Shown here: positions 48,309 through 57,627 of the stretch, one piece after another
How the letters are laid out: each line of letters begins with the position of its first letter
How positions within the stretch are numbered: the stretch's first letter is position 1
Assembly: GCA_040719455.1 (NCBI GenBank)
Contig: JBFDTN010000001.1
Location: forward strand, 2,079,501 to 2,143,500
Length of the DNA: 64,000 nt
Source: Streptococcus pneumoniae
Lineage (GTDB): Bacteria; Bacillota; Bacilli; Lactobacillales; Streptococcaceae
Reading direction: 5' to 3'
Position numbers and translations under genes: made by a program
The notes under the pieces: generated by a model
What the model was told of the DNA's origin: nothing
Database searches by the model: none
Seen by the model: only the letters and a program-made list of their open reading frames with translations

Positions 48309-49223
48309 ATGTATGATACAGTGATTATTGGATCTGGACCTGCAGGGATGACTGCGGCCCTCTATGCAGCACGAAGCAACCTAAAAGTGGCGCTTTTAGA
48401 GAGAGGGATCTACGGAGGGCAAATGAACAACACCTCTGAAATTGAAAATTACCCTGGTTATGCTCATATTAGCGGTCCAGAATTGGCAGAAAAAATGTTT
48501 GCACCTTTAGCAGATTTAGGTGTTGAGCACCTGTTTGGCTTGGTAAAAGACATCCAAGTCGAAGGCGATCTTAAAAAAGTGATTACTGAAGATGAAATCA
48601 TTGAGACAAAAACTGTCATCATTGCAACTGGTGCTTCTCATCGAAAACTTGGTGTTGCTGGAGAAGAAGAGTTAAACAGCCGTGGGGTTTCTTACTGCGC
48701 GGTCTGTGATGGTGCTTTTTTCCGCGGAGAAGATCTCTTAGTAGTCGGAGGGGGAGATTCTGCCGTTGAAGAAGCAGCCTTTTTGACTCAGTTTGCAAAT
48801 AGTGTGACCATTGTTCACCGCAGAGATGAATTGCGAGCTCAAAAGGTCCTTCAAGACCGTGCTTTTGCAAATAGCAAGATCTCCTTTATCTGGGATTCTG
48901 TGGTTAAGGAAATCAAGGGTGAAAACCGTGTTGAAGGTGTTGTTTTGGAAAATGTCAAGACAGGCGAAGTGACGGAAAAGGCCTTTGGTGGTGTTTTCAT
49001 CTATGTGGGCTTAGATCCTGTGAGTGACTTTGCAAGTAGCTTAGAGATTACAGATGAGAGTGGCTGGATTATCACAGATGATCATATGAAAACAGCTGTC
49101 GATGGTATCTATGCTATCGGTGATGTTCGCCAAAAAGACTTACGACAAATCACAACAGCCGTGGGAGATGGAGCTATTGCTGGTCAAGAAGCCTATAAAT
49201 ACATCGTTGAACATGAAGCATAA
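48309..49223 (+). CDS. trxB: Thioredoxin reductase
   Basis: This 304-residue FAD/NADPH enzyme reduces thioredoxin. The FAD site is IIGSGPAGMTAALYAARSNL, the redox-active pair is CAVC in SYCAVCDGAFF near residue 133, the NADPH site is VVGGGDSAVEEA, and the C-terminal FAD segment is GIYAIGDVRQKDLRQITTAVGDG. A terminator follows. Confidence 0.96.
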   Translation: MYDTVIIGSGPAGMTAALYAARSNLKVALLERGIYGGQMNNTSEIENYPGYAHISGPELAEKMFAPLADLGVEHLFGLVKDIQVEGDLKKVITEDEIIETKTVIIATGASHRKLGVAGEEELNSRGVSYCAVCDGAFFRGEDLLVVGGGDSAVEEAAFLTQFANSVTIVHRRDELRAQKVLQDRAFANSKISFIWDSVVKEIKGENRVEGVVLENVKTGEVTEKAFGGVFIYVGLDPVSDFASSLEITDESGWIITDDHMKTAVDGIYAIGDVRQKDLRQITTAVGDGAIAGQEAYKYIVEHEA

Positions 49224-49236
49224 GCTAGGTATATTT

Positions 49237-49255
49237 CCCAATGTCATTAAGTTAA
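49237..49255. repeat. Direct repeat flanking the G5-CAP gene, left copy
   Basis: CCCAATGTCATTAAGTTAA recurs with one mismatch at 53066-53084 (CCCAATGTCATTAAGCTAA), on the other side of the G5-CAP gene. Both copies are followed within a few bases by a terminator-type hairpin. It could mark an insertion boundary or an old recombination site. Confidence 0.6.
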
Positions 49256-49257
49256 AG

Positions 49258-49292
49258 AATCTACTACTCGAATTTGGGTAGTAGATTTTTTT
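49258..49292 (+). terminator. Rho-independent terminator after trxB
   Basis: AATCTACTAC (49258-49267) pairs with GTAGTAGATT (49278-49287), followed by TTTTT. Confidence 0.88.
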
Positions 49293-49613
49293 GTGCTACA
49301 TTAAAAGGAAAAGAGGGATTCCTATGAGATTGAAGCATATTAAACATCATTTATTGGATTGTATCTATTCTATTGTGTCAAATTCTTAAGTGACGCAATC
49401 ATTACGAGCTCCATACTTTTTGTGCTCTGCTCTTCGCCCTATTGGCACTCCTAGTGTTGCTACTGGTTTGGGACATTACCAGAGACGGCTCGGATGAATC
49501 ACTCCCTTGGAAGCTACAGAAATCATCACGAAGGTGCACTTCATAGAGAATGTCTTGAGGACTCTAATGTGCCCCTTGGTATGAATTACTAACTTACTTC
49601 TGCATATTAGGAG
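49293..49613. other. Non-coding or degenerate stretch upstream of the G5-CAP gene
   Basis: About 320 bp without a convincing gene. A 21-codon frame starts ATGAGATTGAAGCAT at 49324 and stops at once. Another frame reads a hydrophobic ALLFALLALLVLLLVWDI with no start codon or ribosome binding site. This suggests degraded coding sequence. Composition is closer to the following gene than to trxB. Confidence 0.4.
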
Positions 49614-49643
49614 TTGACATCCGGACTGAAGATGTGATATAAC
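49614..49643 (+). promoter_or_regulatory. Promoter of the G5-CAP gene
   Basis: A perfect TTGACA at 49614-49619, 18 bp, then TGATATAAC with the -10 at 49638-49643. The start codon is about 80 bases downstream behind AAGGAGG. Confidence 0.75.
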
Positions 49644-49722
49644 AGACTAAAGCAAGCGAAGGAGGTAGCATATAGTTTAGCGGTAAAACCAAAATTACAA
49701 TGGAAAAGAAGGAGGCATACAC

Positions 49723-52700
49723 ATGTCACGTAAAGTACTAAAGAAGAGTCGCACTGGACAATGGGTGGTAATAGCCCTAGCACTATTAGCCGTTGGGGTA
49801 GCTGCAGCTTCTGCACTACCTAACTCTCAGAAAACCACTGTGAGCAACTCAGGAGCTAGCTCAATCGAATCAAGCTCTAGCGAAAAGGCGAAAACCGCCG
49901 AAACAACCAAACCAGCCGCCGAGGCAAAATCTAAAGCTAAGGCAGATAAGGCAAAAGCGGACAAGGCAACTAAGTCAGACACTAACGCAATCAACAACGG
50001 CGTACGTCGCGCAGTTGAGGAAGCAGTAGCTTCACTAGCTCCGGTAAGCCCAAGTCAGGTATCAGAAGTAGACGTTCCTGTGGTTTCTGCGAAATTGTCA
50101 GAAGCTCCGAACGTCAAAGACATCCTTGCTGGCGACACACGCAGCTACCAAGAGCCACTTGCGCCTATCACTAGCTCCCGTCCTGCAACAGCTACAGTCA
50201 AGGACATCCTTCCGACTGTATCAGATAAAGACAAGGAGCCACTCGCCCCTGTCACAGATGCGGAGCCAAGCAAACCAGCTAAGCCAGCAGAGACTAACAT
50301 AACTGCCAAACCAGCTGTACCTAGCACACCGGCTAAACCGACTACACCTGTAGCTCCAAGTAAGCCAGTTGAAACACCTCAACCTCCAAAAGACACAACT
50401 ACTGTGGTATCTAAGGACGTGGTGGAAAAACCATTGCCTAAGCCAGAGGTGAAACCAGGTGGTGAGGTCATCAAGAGCGAGACTACTGACACATCTAGCT
50501 CAACTGTTACTGGGGAAAAACCAGCTACACCTGTCGACATACCGGCTCTACCCGCGGATACTAACACAACTGTGACTCCTGGTAACGAAGTGGTGACTAA
50601 GCCAGAAGTGCCTGCGACTCCATCTGTACCAGCTACAGAAGAGGTTGTGGACAAAGACGGCAACGTCGTAACGCCCGCAAAACCAGAAGTTCCTGGAACA
50701 CCTGCTCAACCAGCAGAGACTGTTCGTGTGGACGTGTTGACTGAGACAACAACTATCGCCTACGGCACAAGCTACGTGAAGGACACTACGCTCAAGTCTG
50801 GAGAGACTAAGGTCTTGACTGCGGGAGTTAATGGTGCCATTGTGACCACATTCAACGTTACCTACACAAATGGGGTTGAGACTGGTCGTGAAGTGGCGTC
50901 TACTAACCGCACTGAGCCTGTCAACGAAGTCATCGCCTACAACGACGAGCCTGAGACTCTCAAAGAGGAAGTGGTCAAGACGACAAACACCATCGCGTAT
51001 GGTACTGAGCGTCGTGCGACTACAGAACTTAAAGAGGGTGAAGAGCGCGTCATCGTGAAGGGTGTCAACGGCACAACCGAAACTACGACTAAGAACGTCT
51101 ACGACGCGGGCGGCAACCTCGTGTCAACTGAGGACCTCGGAACTGTAACAATTGCAGAGCCCGTGACCGAAGTCATCGAGTACGGAGTGAAAGCTCAAGA
51201 CGTGGTTGAAGTGGTGGAAGAGCGCACAAGCGAAGAGCTCAACTACTCAACTGAGACACGTGAGACTGACGCTCTCTACAAGGGTGAGACTCGTGTTGTC
51301 ACTCAAGGCGTGAAGGGCTACGTAGTCAAAGTGGCGAAAATCACTAAGACCAACGGAGTTGAGACTGCCCGCGAAGTAACAGACGGCGAACGCGTCGAAC
51401 CTGTAACTGAAGTAGTTGAGGTAGGTACCAAAGACCGAGTTGAGACTACTAGCGAAACCGTAACCGAAGCTATCGACTTCACAACTGAGACTCGTGAGAA
51501 CGACCAACTCGACAAGGGTGAGACTCGTGTCATCACTCAAGGCGTGAAGGGCGAACGAGTTATCAAGCGCACCACGACTGTGACAAATGGAGGTACTCCT
51601 GTCGTTACGGATGAGGTGGTCAGCGAAACTCAACCTGTGAATGAAGTCGTCGAAATCGGCACTCGTGAGAAGGTGGAAACATCAACTCGTGAGGTCGTGG
51701 AAGAGCTAAACTTCGAGACTGTCGTCCGCAACAACCCTAACCTCAAGAAGGGTGAGCGCAAAGTCGTGGTGAAAGGTGAGAAGGGCCGCAAGGTCACTCG
51801 TATCACTGCTACTAACGTGGCTGGCGTCATCGTAGAACACTCTGATGTCATCGAGACTGTTGACCCAGTGACTGAAATCATCGAGGTCGGCACCAAAGAG
51901 GACATCCGCTATGAAATGCGTGTGGAACGTGAGGAACTTGACTTCGCAACTGAGACACGCGAAACTGACGCACTGTTCGAGGGTGAGACTCGTGAGGCTG
52001 TGGCTGGTGTGAAAGGTAAGAAGGCGACGACTTACAAGGACACCTATGTGGACGGCGTGAAAGTCGGAACTGAGGTAGTCGGTGAGCCAGTTGTTGTTGC
52101 TCCTGTCAACCGCGTAATCGAAATCGGTACCCGCAAAGAGAAGACCTCCGCGTCTGTAACTAATACAGAAGTGGTGCACTACTCAACGGTGACTGAGAAC
52201 GACCCCAACTTAGAGGTGGGACAAACCCGTATCAAGGTCAATGGTGTCAACGGAGAGCGCGTAGTTCGCATCACACGTGTAACAGACAACCGCACTGGCA
52301 AAGTGACCGAAACCAGCGAAGTTATTTCAGAGACTCCAGCAGTCAACGAGGTCTTGGTAGTAGGTACGAAGCCGGTGATTGACGACAACGACATCACCAA
52401 CAAGAAGTTCCTCACAGTGGACGAGTTCCTAACCCTTACGGAAGAGCAACAGGACGCGTTCCTTGCGAAACCTGGCAACAGCGTTCCTGGAACCTACATC
52501 TACATGAACCAAGGGGCTGACCAAGCTACACTTGACAAGGTGGAGCAAATCATCAACATCGAGAAGCTCAACCTAGAGTTTGTGCGTCTCCTCAACGAAG
52601 CTCGTGCTGCAGAAGGTCGCAAGCCTGTATCTTATGCAGGTAAGGACTCCCTAGCTCAGAAGGCCGCAACTACGCGTGCTAACGAAATGGCTGACCACGG

Positions 52701-53046
52701 TAGCTTACGTTACCAAGGTTTGGAGTCTGGAGTACACAAACGCCCAGATGGCTCTGGATGGAGCACCATCTACACTGACGCTGAACGTAGCTCAATGACA
52801 TGGCGTGCAGAGAATGCAGTTCAGTTGGGAGCATCACTATCTGCTCGCTCAGCTGCTAACGAGGCTAAGGTGGCAGAGAAGCTGTTCTCTCAGTGGATTA
52901 AATCGCCAAGTCACAAGGCCGCAATGATGAAGCGCTTGGACAACATCCAGGTTGCAGTCGGAGTTGGTCTAGGCGCCAAATCAATCGAACCTGTGTTCAG
53001 CAGTGGCGTGACTATCGGTATCTTGGAGCTAGTTCAGTTCAACTAA
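49723..53046 (+). CDS. Surface/secreted protein with seven G5 domains and a C-terminal CAP (SCP) domain
   Basis: This 1,107-residue protein has a KSRTGQW motif followed by a hydrophobic segment (residues about 14-32), reminiscent of KxGxW-type signals. A Ser/Lys/Pro-rich spacer runs from about 40 to 335, with two VKDIL...EPLAP repeats. Seven tandem G5 domains of about 75-80 residues follow (about 335-890; recurring YSTETRETDALYKGETRV and PVTEVVEVGTK). A CAP domain closes the protein (about 951-1107; LLNEARAAEGRKPVSY, HKAAMM). There is no LPXTG. G5 domains are thought to bind N-acetylglucosamine-containing wall material. Codons ending in C (GAC, AAC, ATC) are much commoner than in neighbours, suggesting transfer or special codon selection. 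Confidence 0.88.
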   Translation: MSRKVLKKSRTGQWVVIALALLAVGVAAASALPNSQKTTVSNSGASSIESSSSEKAKTAETTKPAAEAKSKAKADKAKADKATKSDTNAINNGVRRAVEEAVASLAPVSPSQVSEVDVPVVSAKLSEAPNVKDILAGDTRSYQEPLAPITSSRPATATVKDILPTVSDKDKEPLAPVTDAEPSKPAKPAETNITAKPAVPSTPAKPTTPVAPSKPVETPQPPKDTTTVVSKDVVEKPLPKPEVKPGGEVIKSETTDTSSSTVTGEKPATPVDIPALPADTNTTVTPGNEVVTKPEVPATPSVPATEEVVDKDGNVVTPAKPEVPGTPAQPAETVRVDVLTETTTIAYGTSYVKDTTLKSGETKVLTAGVNGAIVTTFNVTYTNGVETGREVASTNRTEPVNEVIAYNDEPETLKEEVVKTTNTIAYGTERRATTELKEGEERVIVKGVNGTTETTTKNVYDAGGNLVSTEDLGTVTIAEPVTEVIEYGVKAQDVVEVVEERTSEELNYSTETRETDALYKGETRVVTQGVKGYVVKVAKITKTNGVETAREVTDGERVEPVTEVVEVGTKDRVETTSETVTEAIDFTTETRENDQLDKGETRVITQGVKGERVIKRTTTVTNGGTPVVTDEVVSETQPVNEVVEIGTREKVETSTREVVEELNFETVVRNNPNLKKGERKVVVKGEKGRKVTRITATNVAGVIVEHSDVIETVDPVTEIIEVGTKEDIRYEMRVEREELDFATETRETDALFEGETREAVAGVKGKKATTYKDTYVDGVKVGTEVVGEPVVVAPVNRVIEIGTRKEKTSASVTNTEVVHYSTVTENDPNLEVGQTRIKVNGVNGERVVRITRVTDNRTGKVTETSEVISETPAVNEVLVVGTKPVIDDNDITNKKFLTVDEFLTLTEEQQDAFLAKPGNSVPGTYIYMNQGADQATLDKVEQIINIEKLNLEFVRLLNEARAAEGRKPVSYAGKDSLAQKAATTRANEMADHGSLRYQGLESGVHKRPDGSGWSTIYTDAERSSMTWRAENAVQLGASLSARSAANEAKVAEKLFSQWIKSPSHKAAMMKRLDNIQVAVGVGLGAKSIEPVFSSGVTIGILELVQFN

Positions 53047-53065
53047 GCCTAAGAGCTGGGAATTC

Positions 53066-53084
53066 CCCAATGTCATTAAGCTAA
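53066..53084. repeat. Direct repeat flanking the G5-CAP gene, right copy
   Basis: Nineteen bases matching 49237-49255 except for one T to C change, 20 bases after the G5-CAP stop. Confidence 0.6.
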
Positions 53085-53102
53085 GATTTTAAAATAGAAA
53101 CC

Positions 53103-53150
53103 AACTATTCCAACATGTAGCTATTTCGCTGTCATTTGGAGTAGTTTTTT
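53103..53150 (+). terminator. Rho-independent terminator after the G5-CAP gene
   Basis: AACTATTCCAA (53103-53113) pairs with TTGGAGTAGTT (53136-53146), with one mismatch, followed by TTTT. Confidence 0.8.
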
Positions 53151-53600
53151 CTGTTCAGAGAATTTTGAGCGCACAAAAAGAACTGCTCCTACTCCCTTTT
53201 TTCATCGATTTATGGTACTCTATGAGTGAGACTAACAACAGCTTGCGTTTTTATCTTTCTTGGGTATTGCCGATTGGTGCGAATAATAGACAATTGCTTG
53301 GCAATGAAGGTTTCTAGCTGGAAGGAAGTGATCATTTCCCTTAAAAATCTCAAGCATAAGAGGCGTCTGAGAAGCATATCTGATAATCATAACGACATGG
53401 ATAACGATAAGGGAAGTTAGCCATATGGAATAAAGATCAGGATACCATGCAGTCGTTTTGATGAACTTGAGTTTTATCTGTAAGCTCCTTGTCTTGTCCT
53501 ATTCCTTTTTCAATCCATTTATAATAGCTTTCATAAAAAATGATGGTCTACATTATGTTGTGATTGAAAATTTACCGAATCATTTCAGATGGTGCGATGG
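53151..53600. other. Long intergenic stretch without a recognisable gene
   Basis: Short frames exist, e.g. MSETNNSLRFYLSWVLP from 53222, which stops after 31 codons, and a GTG-started 64-codon frame at 53226. None has a ribosome binding site or recognisable similarity. They may be remnants of a decayed gene. A promoter for the next gene lies at the right end. Confidence 0.4.
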
Positions 53601-53609
53601 AGAAAATTG

Positions 53610-53618
53610 TGGTAGAAT
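53610..53618 (+). promoter_or_regulatory. Extended -10 promoter for the amino-acid permease
   Basis: TGGTAGAAT lies 28 bases before the ATG, with AAAAAGGAGG in between. Confidence 0.55.
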
Positions 53619-53645
53619 AGAAAAAGTTCGAAAAAGGAGGTTTCT

Positions 53646-55034
53646 ATGACACAAGAAGAGAGTCAGAAACAGAATACAAAACAAGTGAATCAAATGGAGA
53701 GGGGGTTGCAAAATAGGCATGTCCAGATTATGGCGATTGCAGGAACGATTGGAACAGGGTTGTTCCTTGGTTCGGGTCGTTCGATTAGCTTGACAGGACC
53801 TTCCATCATTTTGGTTTACCTTATTACAGGTGGCTTTATGTATCTCATGATGCGCGCCATTGGTGAGATGCTTTATCAAGATCCAGATCAGCACACCTTT
53901 ATCAACTTTATCACGCGCCATTTAGGAAAAGGCTGGGGCTATTTTGCTGGTTGGTCTTACTGGCTATCGGTTGTCTTTATCGGGATGGCAGAGATTACCG
54001 CTGTTGCCCAGTATGTGCAGTTTTGGTTCCCGACTTGGCCAGCTTGGATGATCCAGCTTGTCTTTCTAGTGATTTTAGGCATGGTCAATCTCATTGCCGT
54101 GAAAATCTTTGGGGAAGTTGAATTTTGGTTTGCCATGATTAAGATTATTGCGATCTTAGCCTTGATTGCAACGGGTGTCTTCATGGTCTTGACTGGCTTT
54201 GAAACTCCGCACGGTGTCGCTAGTCTTAGCAATATCACGCAAGGATTTGAGCTTTTTCCAAATGGAGTGATCAGCTTTGTGATGGCATTTCAGATGGTGT
54301 TCTTTGCCTATCTCATGATTGAGTTCATCGGGATTACCACGGCAGAAACAGCCAATCCTCGAAAAGTCCTGCCAAAAGCGGTGAAAGAGATTCCTTTGCG
54401 CATTATTTTCTTCTACGGTGGGGCTTTGTTAGCCATTATGGCTATCATTCCTTGGAGAGACTTGACAACAAGTGGTTCTCCCTTTGTAATCGTCTTTGAG
54501 CTAGCAGGAATCAAGTGGGCAGCTGCCTTGATTAACTTTGTCGTTTTGACATCAGCAGCCTCAGCATTGAATTCAACCCTTTATTCAACAGGACGCAATC
54601 TTTACCAGATTGCCCATGATTCGCCTAATAAATTGTTAAAAGCAATCAAGGCTGACACCTTGTCTCGTCATAATGTGCCACAAAATGCGATTATTGCATC
54701 TGCTGTCTTGATTGCCCTTGCAGCAGCCATCAGCGTTTTGCCTGGGATTTCAGATGCCTTTACTTTGATTACGGCATCCTCATCAGGTGTGTACATTGCG
54801 ATTTATGTCTTGATTATGTTGGCACATTTGAAGTACCGTAAGTCCACGGACTTTATGCGAGATGGCTATATCATGCCAGCCTATCGTTTCTTTAATCCTT
54901 TGACTATCGGCTTTTTCCTCTTTGTCTTTATCACCTTGTTCTTGCAAGATTCGACAATTTGGGGAGCGATTGGATCAACCATTTGGATTTTAGGATTTGG
55001 AATTTACAGCCAAATGAAATTTAAGAAAAAATAA
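53646..55034 (+). CDS. Amino-acid permease (APC superfamily, AAT family)
   Basis: This 462-residue transporter has about twelve membrane helices. The AAT-family start GLQNRHVQIMAIAGTIGTGLFLGSG, GEMLYQDPDQHTFINF near residue 75, IEFIGITTAETANPRKVLPKA near residue 225 and SALNSTLYSTGRNLYQIA near residue 305 are characteristic. The family takes up neutral amino acids such as D-Ala, D-Ser or Gly, or aromatic or basic amino acids. Specificity cannot be decided here. It is a single gene. Confidence 0.88.
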   Translation: MTQEESQKQNTKQVNQMERGLQNRHVQIMAIAGTIGTGLFLGSGRSISLTGPSIILVYLITGGFMYLMMRAIGEMLYQDPDQHTFINFITRHLGKGWGYFAGWSYWLSVVFIGMAEITAVAQYVQFWFPTWPAWMIQLVFLVILGMVNLIAVKIFGEVEFWFAMIKIIAILALIATGVFMVLTGFETPHGVASLSNITQGFELFPNGVISFVMAFQMVFFAYLMIEFIGITTAETANPRKVLPKAVKEIPLRIIFFYGGALLAIMAIIPWRDLTTSGSPFVIVFELAGIKWAAALINFVVLTSAASALNSTLYSTGRNLYQIAHDSPNKLLKAIKADTLSRHNVPQNAIIASAVLIALAAAISVLPGISDAFTLITASSSGVYIAIYVLIMLAHLKYRKSTDFMRDGYIMPAYRFFNPLTIGFFLFVFITLFLQDSTIWGAIGSTIWILGFGIYSQMKFKKK

Positions 55035-55057
55035 GTTAAGTAGCCTAAAAGAATTCT

Positions 55058-55101
55058 GAGGTTGGGAAAAAATCCCAACCTCATATTTTTTGTGCTATAA
55101 T
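55058..55101 (+). terminator. Terminator of the permease gene abutting the pncB promoter
   Basis: GAGGTTGGGA/TCCCAACCTC with an AAAAA loop (55058-55082) is followed by ATATTTTTT. The T-run leads straight into TGCTATAAT (55093-55101), the extended -10 for pncB. The -35 region of that promoter therefore lies in the terminator stem. Confidence 0.8.
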
Positions 55102-55128
55102 AGTAAGAACGAGAAAAAAGGAGTCGCT

Positions 55129-56589
55129 ATGTTTGTAGATGATAGTTTGACCCTGCATACGGATTTATATCAAATCAATATGATGCAGGTTTATTTTAAG
55201 GAAAATATTCACCAGAAAAGGGCAGTATTTGAGCTGTATTTCCGTAAAAATCCTTTCAAGAGTGGCTATGCCGTCTTTGCAGGTTTGGAGCGCATTGTCG
55301 AGTATTTAAAGGACTTGCGCTTTACAGAGAGCGATATTGCCTACCTTCGCTCCTTGGGCTATGATGAGGATTTTTTGGCTTACTTGGCACACTTTAAGCT
55401 AGCATTAACCGTACGTTCGGTCAAGGAAGGAGACTTGGTTTTCGCTAATGAGCCTTTGGTGCAGGTTGAAGGACCTCTTGCTCAGTGCCAATTAGTGGAG
55501 ACAGCTCTCTTAAATATTGTCAATTTCCAGACCTTGATTGCCAGTAAAGCCGCTCGAATTCGCTCAGTGATTGAGGATGATGAGCCTTTGATGGAGTTTG
55601 GAACGAGACGGGCGCAAGAAATGGATGCTGCCATTTGGGGCACACGGGCTGCTGTGATTGGCGGAGCAGATGGCACCAGCAATCTTCGAGCTGGTAAGAA
55701 ATTTGGCATTCCAGTCTTGGGAACGCATGCCCATGCCTTGGTTCAAGTCTATGGCAATGACTATGAAGCCTTTAAAGCCTATGCGAAAACCCATAAAAAT
55801 TGTGTCTTTTTAGTAGATACCTACGATACTTTTAAACTAGGAGTTCCAGCTGCGATTCGTGTAGCTCGTGAAATGGGAGATAAGATAAACTTCCTTGGTG
55901 TGCGGATTGACTCTGGGGATATTGCCTATATTTCCAAAAAAGTCCGTGAGCAGTTGGACGAAGCTGGCTTTCCTGATGCGAAAATCTATGCGTCAAATGA
56001 TTTGGATGAACACACCATTCTCAATCTTAAGATGCAAAAGGCAAAGATTGATGTCTGGGGTGTGGGAACAAAGCTCATTACCGCTTTTGACCAGCCAGCA
56101 CTTGGTGCGGTTTATAAGATTGTAGCGATTGAGGATGAAAATGGGCACATGCGCAATACCATAAAGCTCTCAAACAATGCTGAGAAAGTTTCTACACCAG
56201 GTAAAAAGCAAGTTTGGCGGATCACGAGCCGTGAAAAAGGCAAATCAGAGGGCGATTACATCACCTATGCAGGTGTGGATGTCTCAGCCCTTACAGAGCT
56301 AGAAATGTTCCATCCGACCTATACCTATATCAAAAAAACAGTTCGTAATTTTGATGCCGTACCTCTTTTGGTGGATATTTTTGAAGAAGGTAGATTGGTC
56401 TATGACCTTCCAGCTCTTAAAGACATTCATGACTATGCCAGAAGAGAATTTGACAAGCTCTGGGATGAGTACAAACGTGTGCTCAATCCGCAGCATTATC
56501 CAGTTGATTTGGCGCGTGATGTTTGGCAGGATAAGATGGACTTGATTGACCAAATGCGCCAAAAAGCCTATCAAGGAGAGGAAGAATGA
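55129..56589 (+). CDS. pncB: Nicotinate phosphoribosyltransferase
   Basis: This 486-residue enzyme makes nicotinate mononucleotide from nicotinate and PRPP for NAD salvage. Conserved segments are [66 protein letters not shown] and [18 protein letters not shown] chose the ATG at 55129 (MFVDDSLTL), with AAAGGAG seven bases upstream, over the longer frame that starts in the promoter. It overlaps nadE by four bases. Confidence 0.95.
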   Translation: MFVDDSLTLHTDLYQINMMQVYFKENIHQKRAVFELYFRKNPFKSGYAVFAGLERIVEYLKDLRFTESDIAYLRSLGYDEDFLAYLAHFKLALTVRSVKEGDLVFANEPLVQVEGPLAQCQLVETALLNIVNFQTLIASKAARIRSVIEDDEPLMEFGTRRAQEMDAAIWGTRAAVIGGADGTSNLRAGKKFGIPVLGTHAHALVQVYGNDYEAFKAYAKTHKNCVFLVDTYDTFKLGVPAAIRVAREMGDKINFLGVRIDSGDIAYISKKVREQLDEAGFPDAKIYASNDLDEHTILNLKMQKAKIDVWGVGTKLITAFDQPALGAVYKIVAIEDENGHMRNTIKLSNNAEKVSTPGKKQVWRITSREKGKSEGDYITYAGVDVSALTELEMFHPTYTYIKKTVRNFDAVPLLVDIFEEGRLVYDLPALKDIHDYARREFDKLWDEYKRVLNPQHYPVDLARDVWQDKMDLIDQMRQKAYQGEEE

Positions 56590-57410
56590 GCCTACAAGAA
56601 ACCATTATCAAGCAATTAGGCGTGAAAGCTAGTATCAATCCGCAGGAAGAAATCCGTAGATCGATTGATTTTCTGAAAGATTACCTGAAAAAACATCCTT
56701 TTTTAAAAAGTTATGTTTTGGGAATCTCTGGCGGTCAAGATTCGACTCTTGCTGGTCGTTTAGCGCAGCTAGCTATTGAAGAAATGCGGGCTGAGACAGG
56801 CGATGAGGCTTATCAATTTATCGCAGTTCGGCTTCCTTACGGCATTCAGGCAGATGAAGATGACGCCCAAGCAGCCCTACGCTTTATCAAGCCTGATGTC
56901 AGTCTCGTCGTCAATATCAAAGAGAGCGTGGACGCCATGACCAAGGCAGTCGAAGCTACTGGATCTGATGTTTCAGACTTTAACAAGGGAAATATCAAGG
57001 CCAGGAGCCGTATGATTGCCCAGTATGCTCTTGCAGGAAGCTACGCTGGTGCGGTGATTGGAACGGACCACGCAGCTGAAAACATCACAGGCTTCTTCAC
57101 CAAGTTCGGTGATGGTGGTGCAGACATTCTGCCACTTTTTCGCCTCAACAAGCGCCAAGGAAAAGCTCTTTTAGCTGAACTTGGAGCAGATAAGGCGCTT
57201 TATGAGAAGATTCCGACGGCTGATTTGGAAGAAGACAAGCCAGGACTAGCAGACGAGGTTGCGCTCGGTGTAACTTATGAAAACATTGATGACTATCTTG
57301 AAGGGAAAACTATCAATCCACAAGCTCAGGAGATTATCGAAAATTGGTGGAAGAAAACTGAACACAAACGTCATTTACCGATTAGTATCTTTGATGATTT
57401 TTGGAAATAA
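56586..57410 (+). CDS. nadE: NH3-dependent NAD+ synthetase
   Basis: This 274-residue enzyme amidates nicotinate adenine dinucleotide to NAD. The PP-loop [18 protein letters not shown] is near residue 46. [45 protein letters not shown] and [20 protein letters not shown] are typical of the short, ammonia-using form. It is translationally coupled to pncB, so two consecutive salvage steps are co-expressed. Confidence 0.96.
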   Translation: MSLQETIIKQLGVKASINPQEEIRRSIDFLKDYLKKHPFLKSYVLGISGGQDSTLAGRLAQLAIEEMRAETGDEAYQFIAVRLPYGIQADEDDAQAALRFIKPDVSLVVNIKESVDAMTKAVEATGSDVSDFNKGNIKARSRMIAQYALAGSYAGAVIGTDHAAENITGFFTKFGDGGADILPLFRLNKRQGKALLAELGADKALYEKIPTADLEEDKPGLADEVALGVTYENIDDYLEGKTINPQAQEIIENWWKKTEHKRHLPISIFDDFWK

Positions 57411-57419
57411 TATCAGTCA

Positions 57420-57508
57420 TTTAGTTTTAATCTATTACGTCGTTAACTCGTCTTGCCTAACTCCAGTTATGCCTGCGACTCGTTGCCTAGTACTAAATCA
57501 AAACTAAA
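57420..57508. repeat. Intergenic inverted repeat after nadE
   Basis: TTTAGTTTT (57420-57428) pairs with AAAACTAAA (57500-57508) around a GC-richer interior with CTCGTCTTGCCTAACTCC. It resembles dispersed streptococcal intergenic repeats but could not be matched to a named family by eye. Confidence 0.45.
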
Positions 57509-57534
57509 CAACTATACTCTATAACACAGATAAG

Positions 57535-57560
57535 GCTGGGGAAATCCCAGCTTTTTTTCT
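57535..57560 (+). terminator. Rho-independent terminator after nadE
   Basis: GCTGGG (57535-57540) and CCCAGC (57546-57551) surround GAAAT and are followed by seven T residues. Confidence 0.88.
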
Positions 57561-57627
57561 TTTTGAGTCCGCACTTGAAGATTTTCCAAAAAGGTCTATA
57601 ATAGGTTTTATAGAAAAGGAGAATCTT

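Noticed and set aside
51247-52179. Several long minus-strand frames in the G5-CAP gene
   Set aside because: They arise from the repetitive, codon-biased G5 modules and have no start signals.
53226-53420. A 64-codon GTG-started frame in the gap before the amino-acid permease
   Set aside because: It has no ribosome binding site and no recognisable motif; it could at most be a gene remnant.
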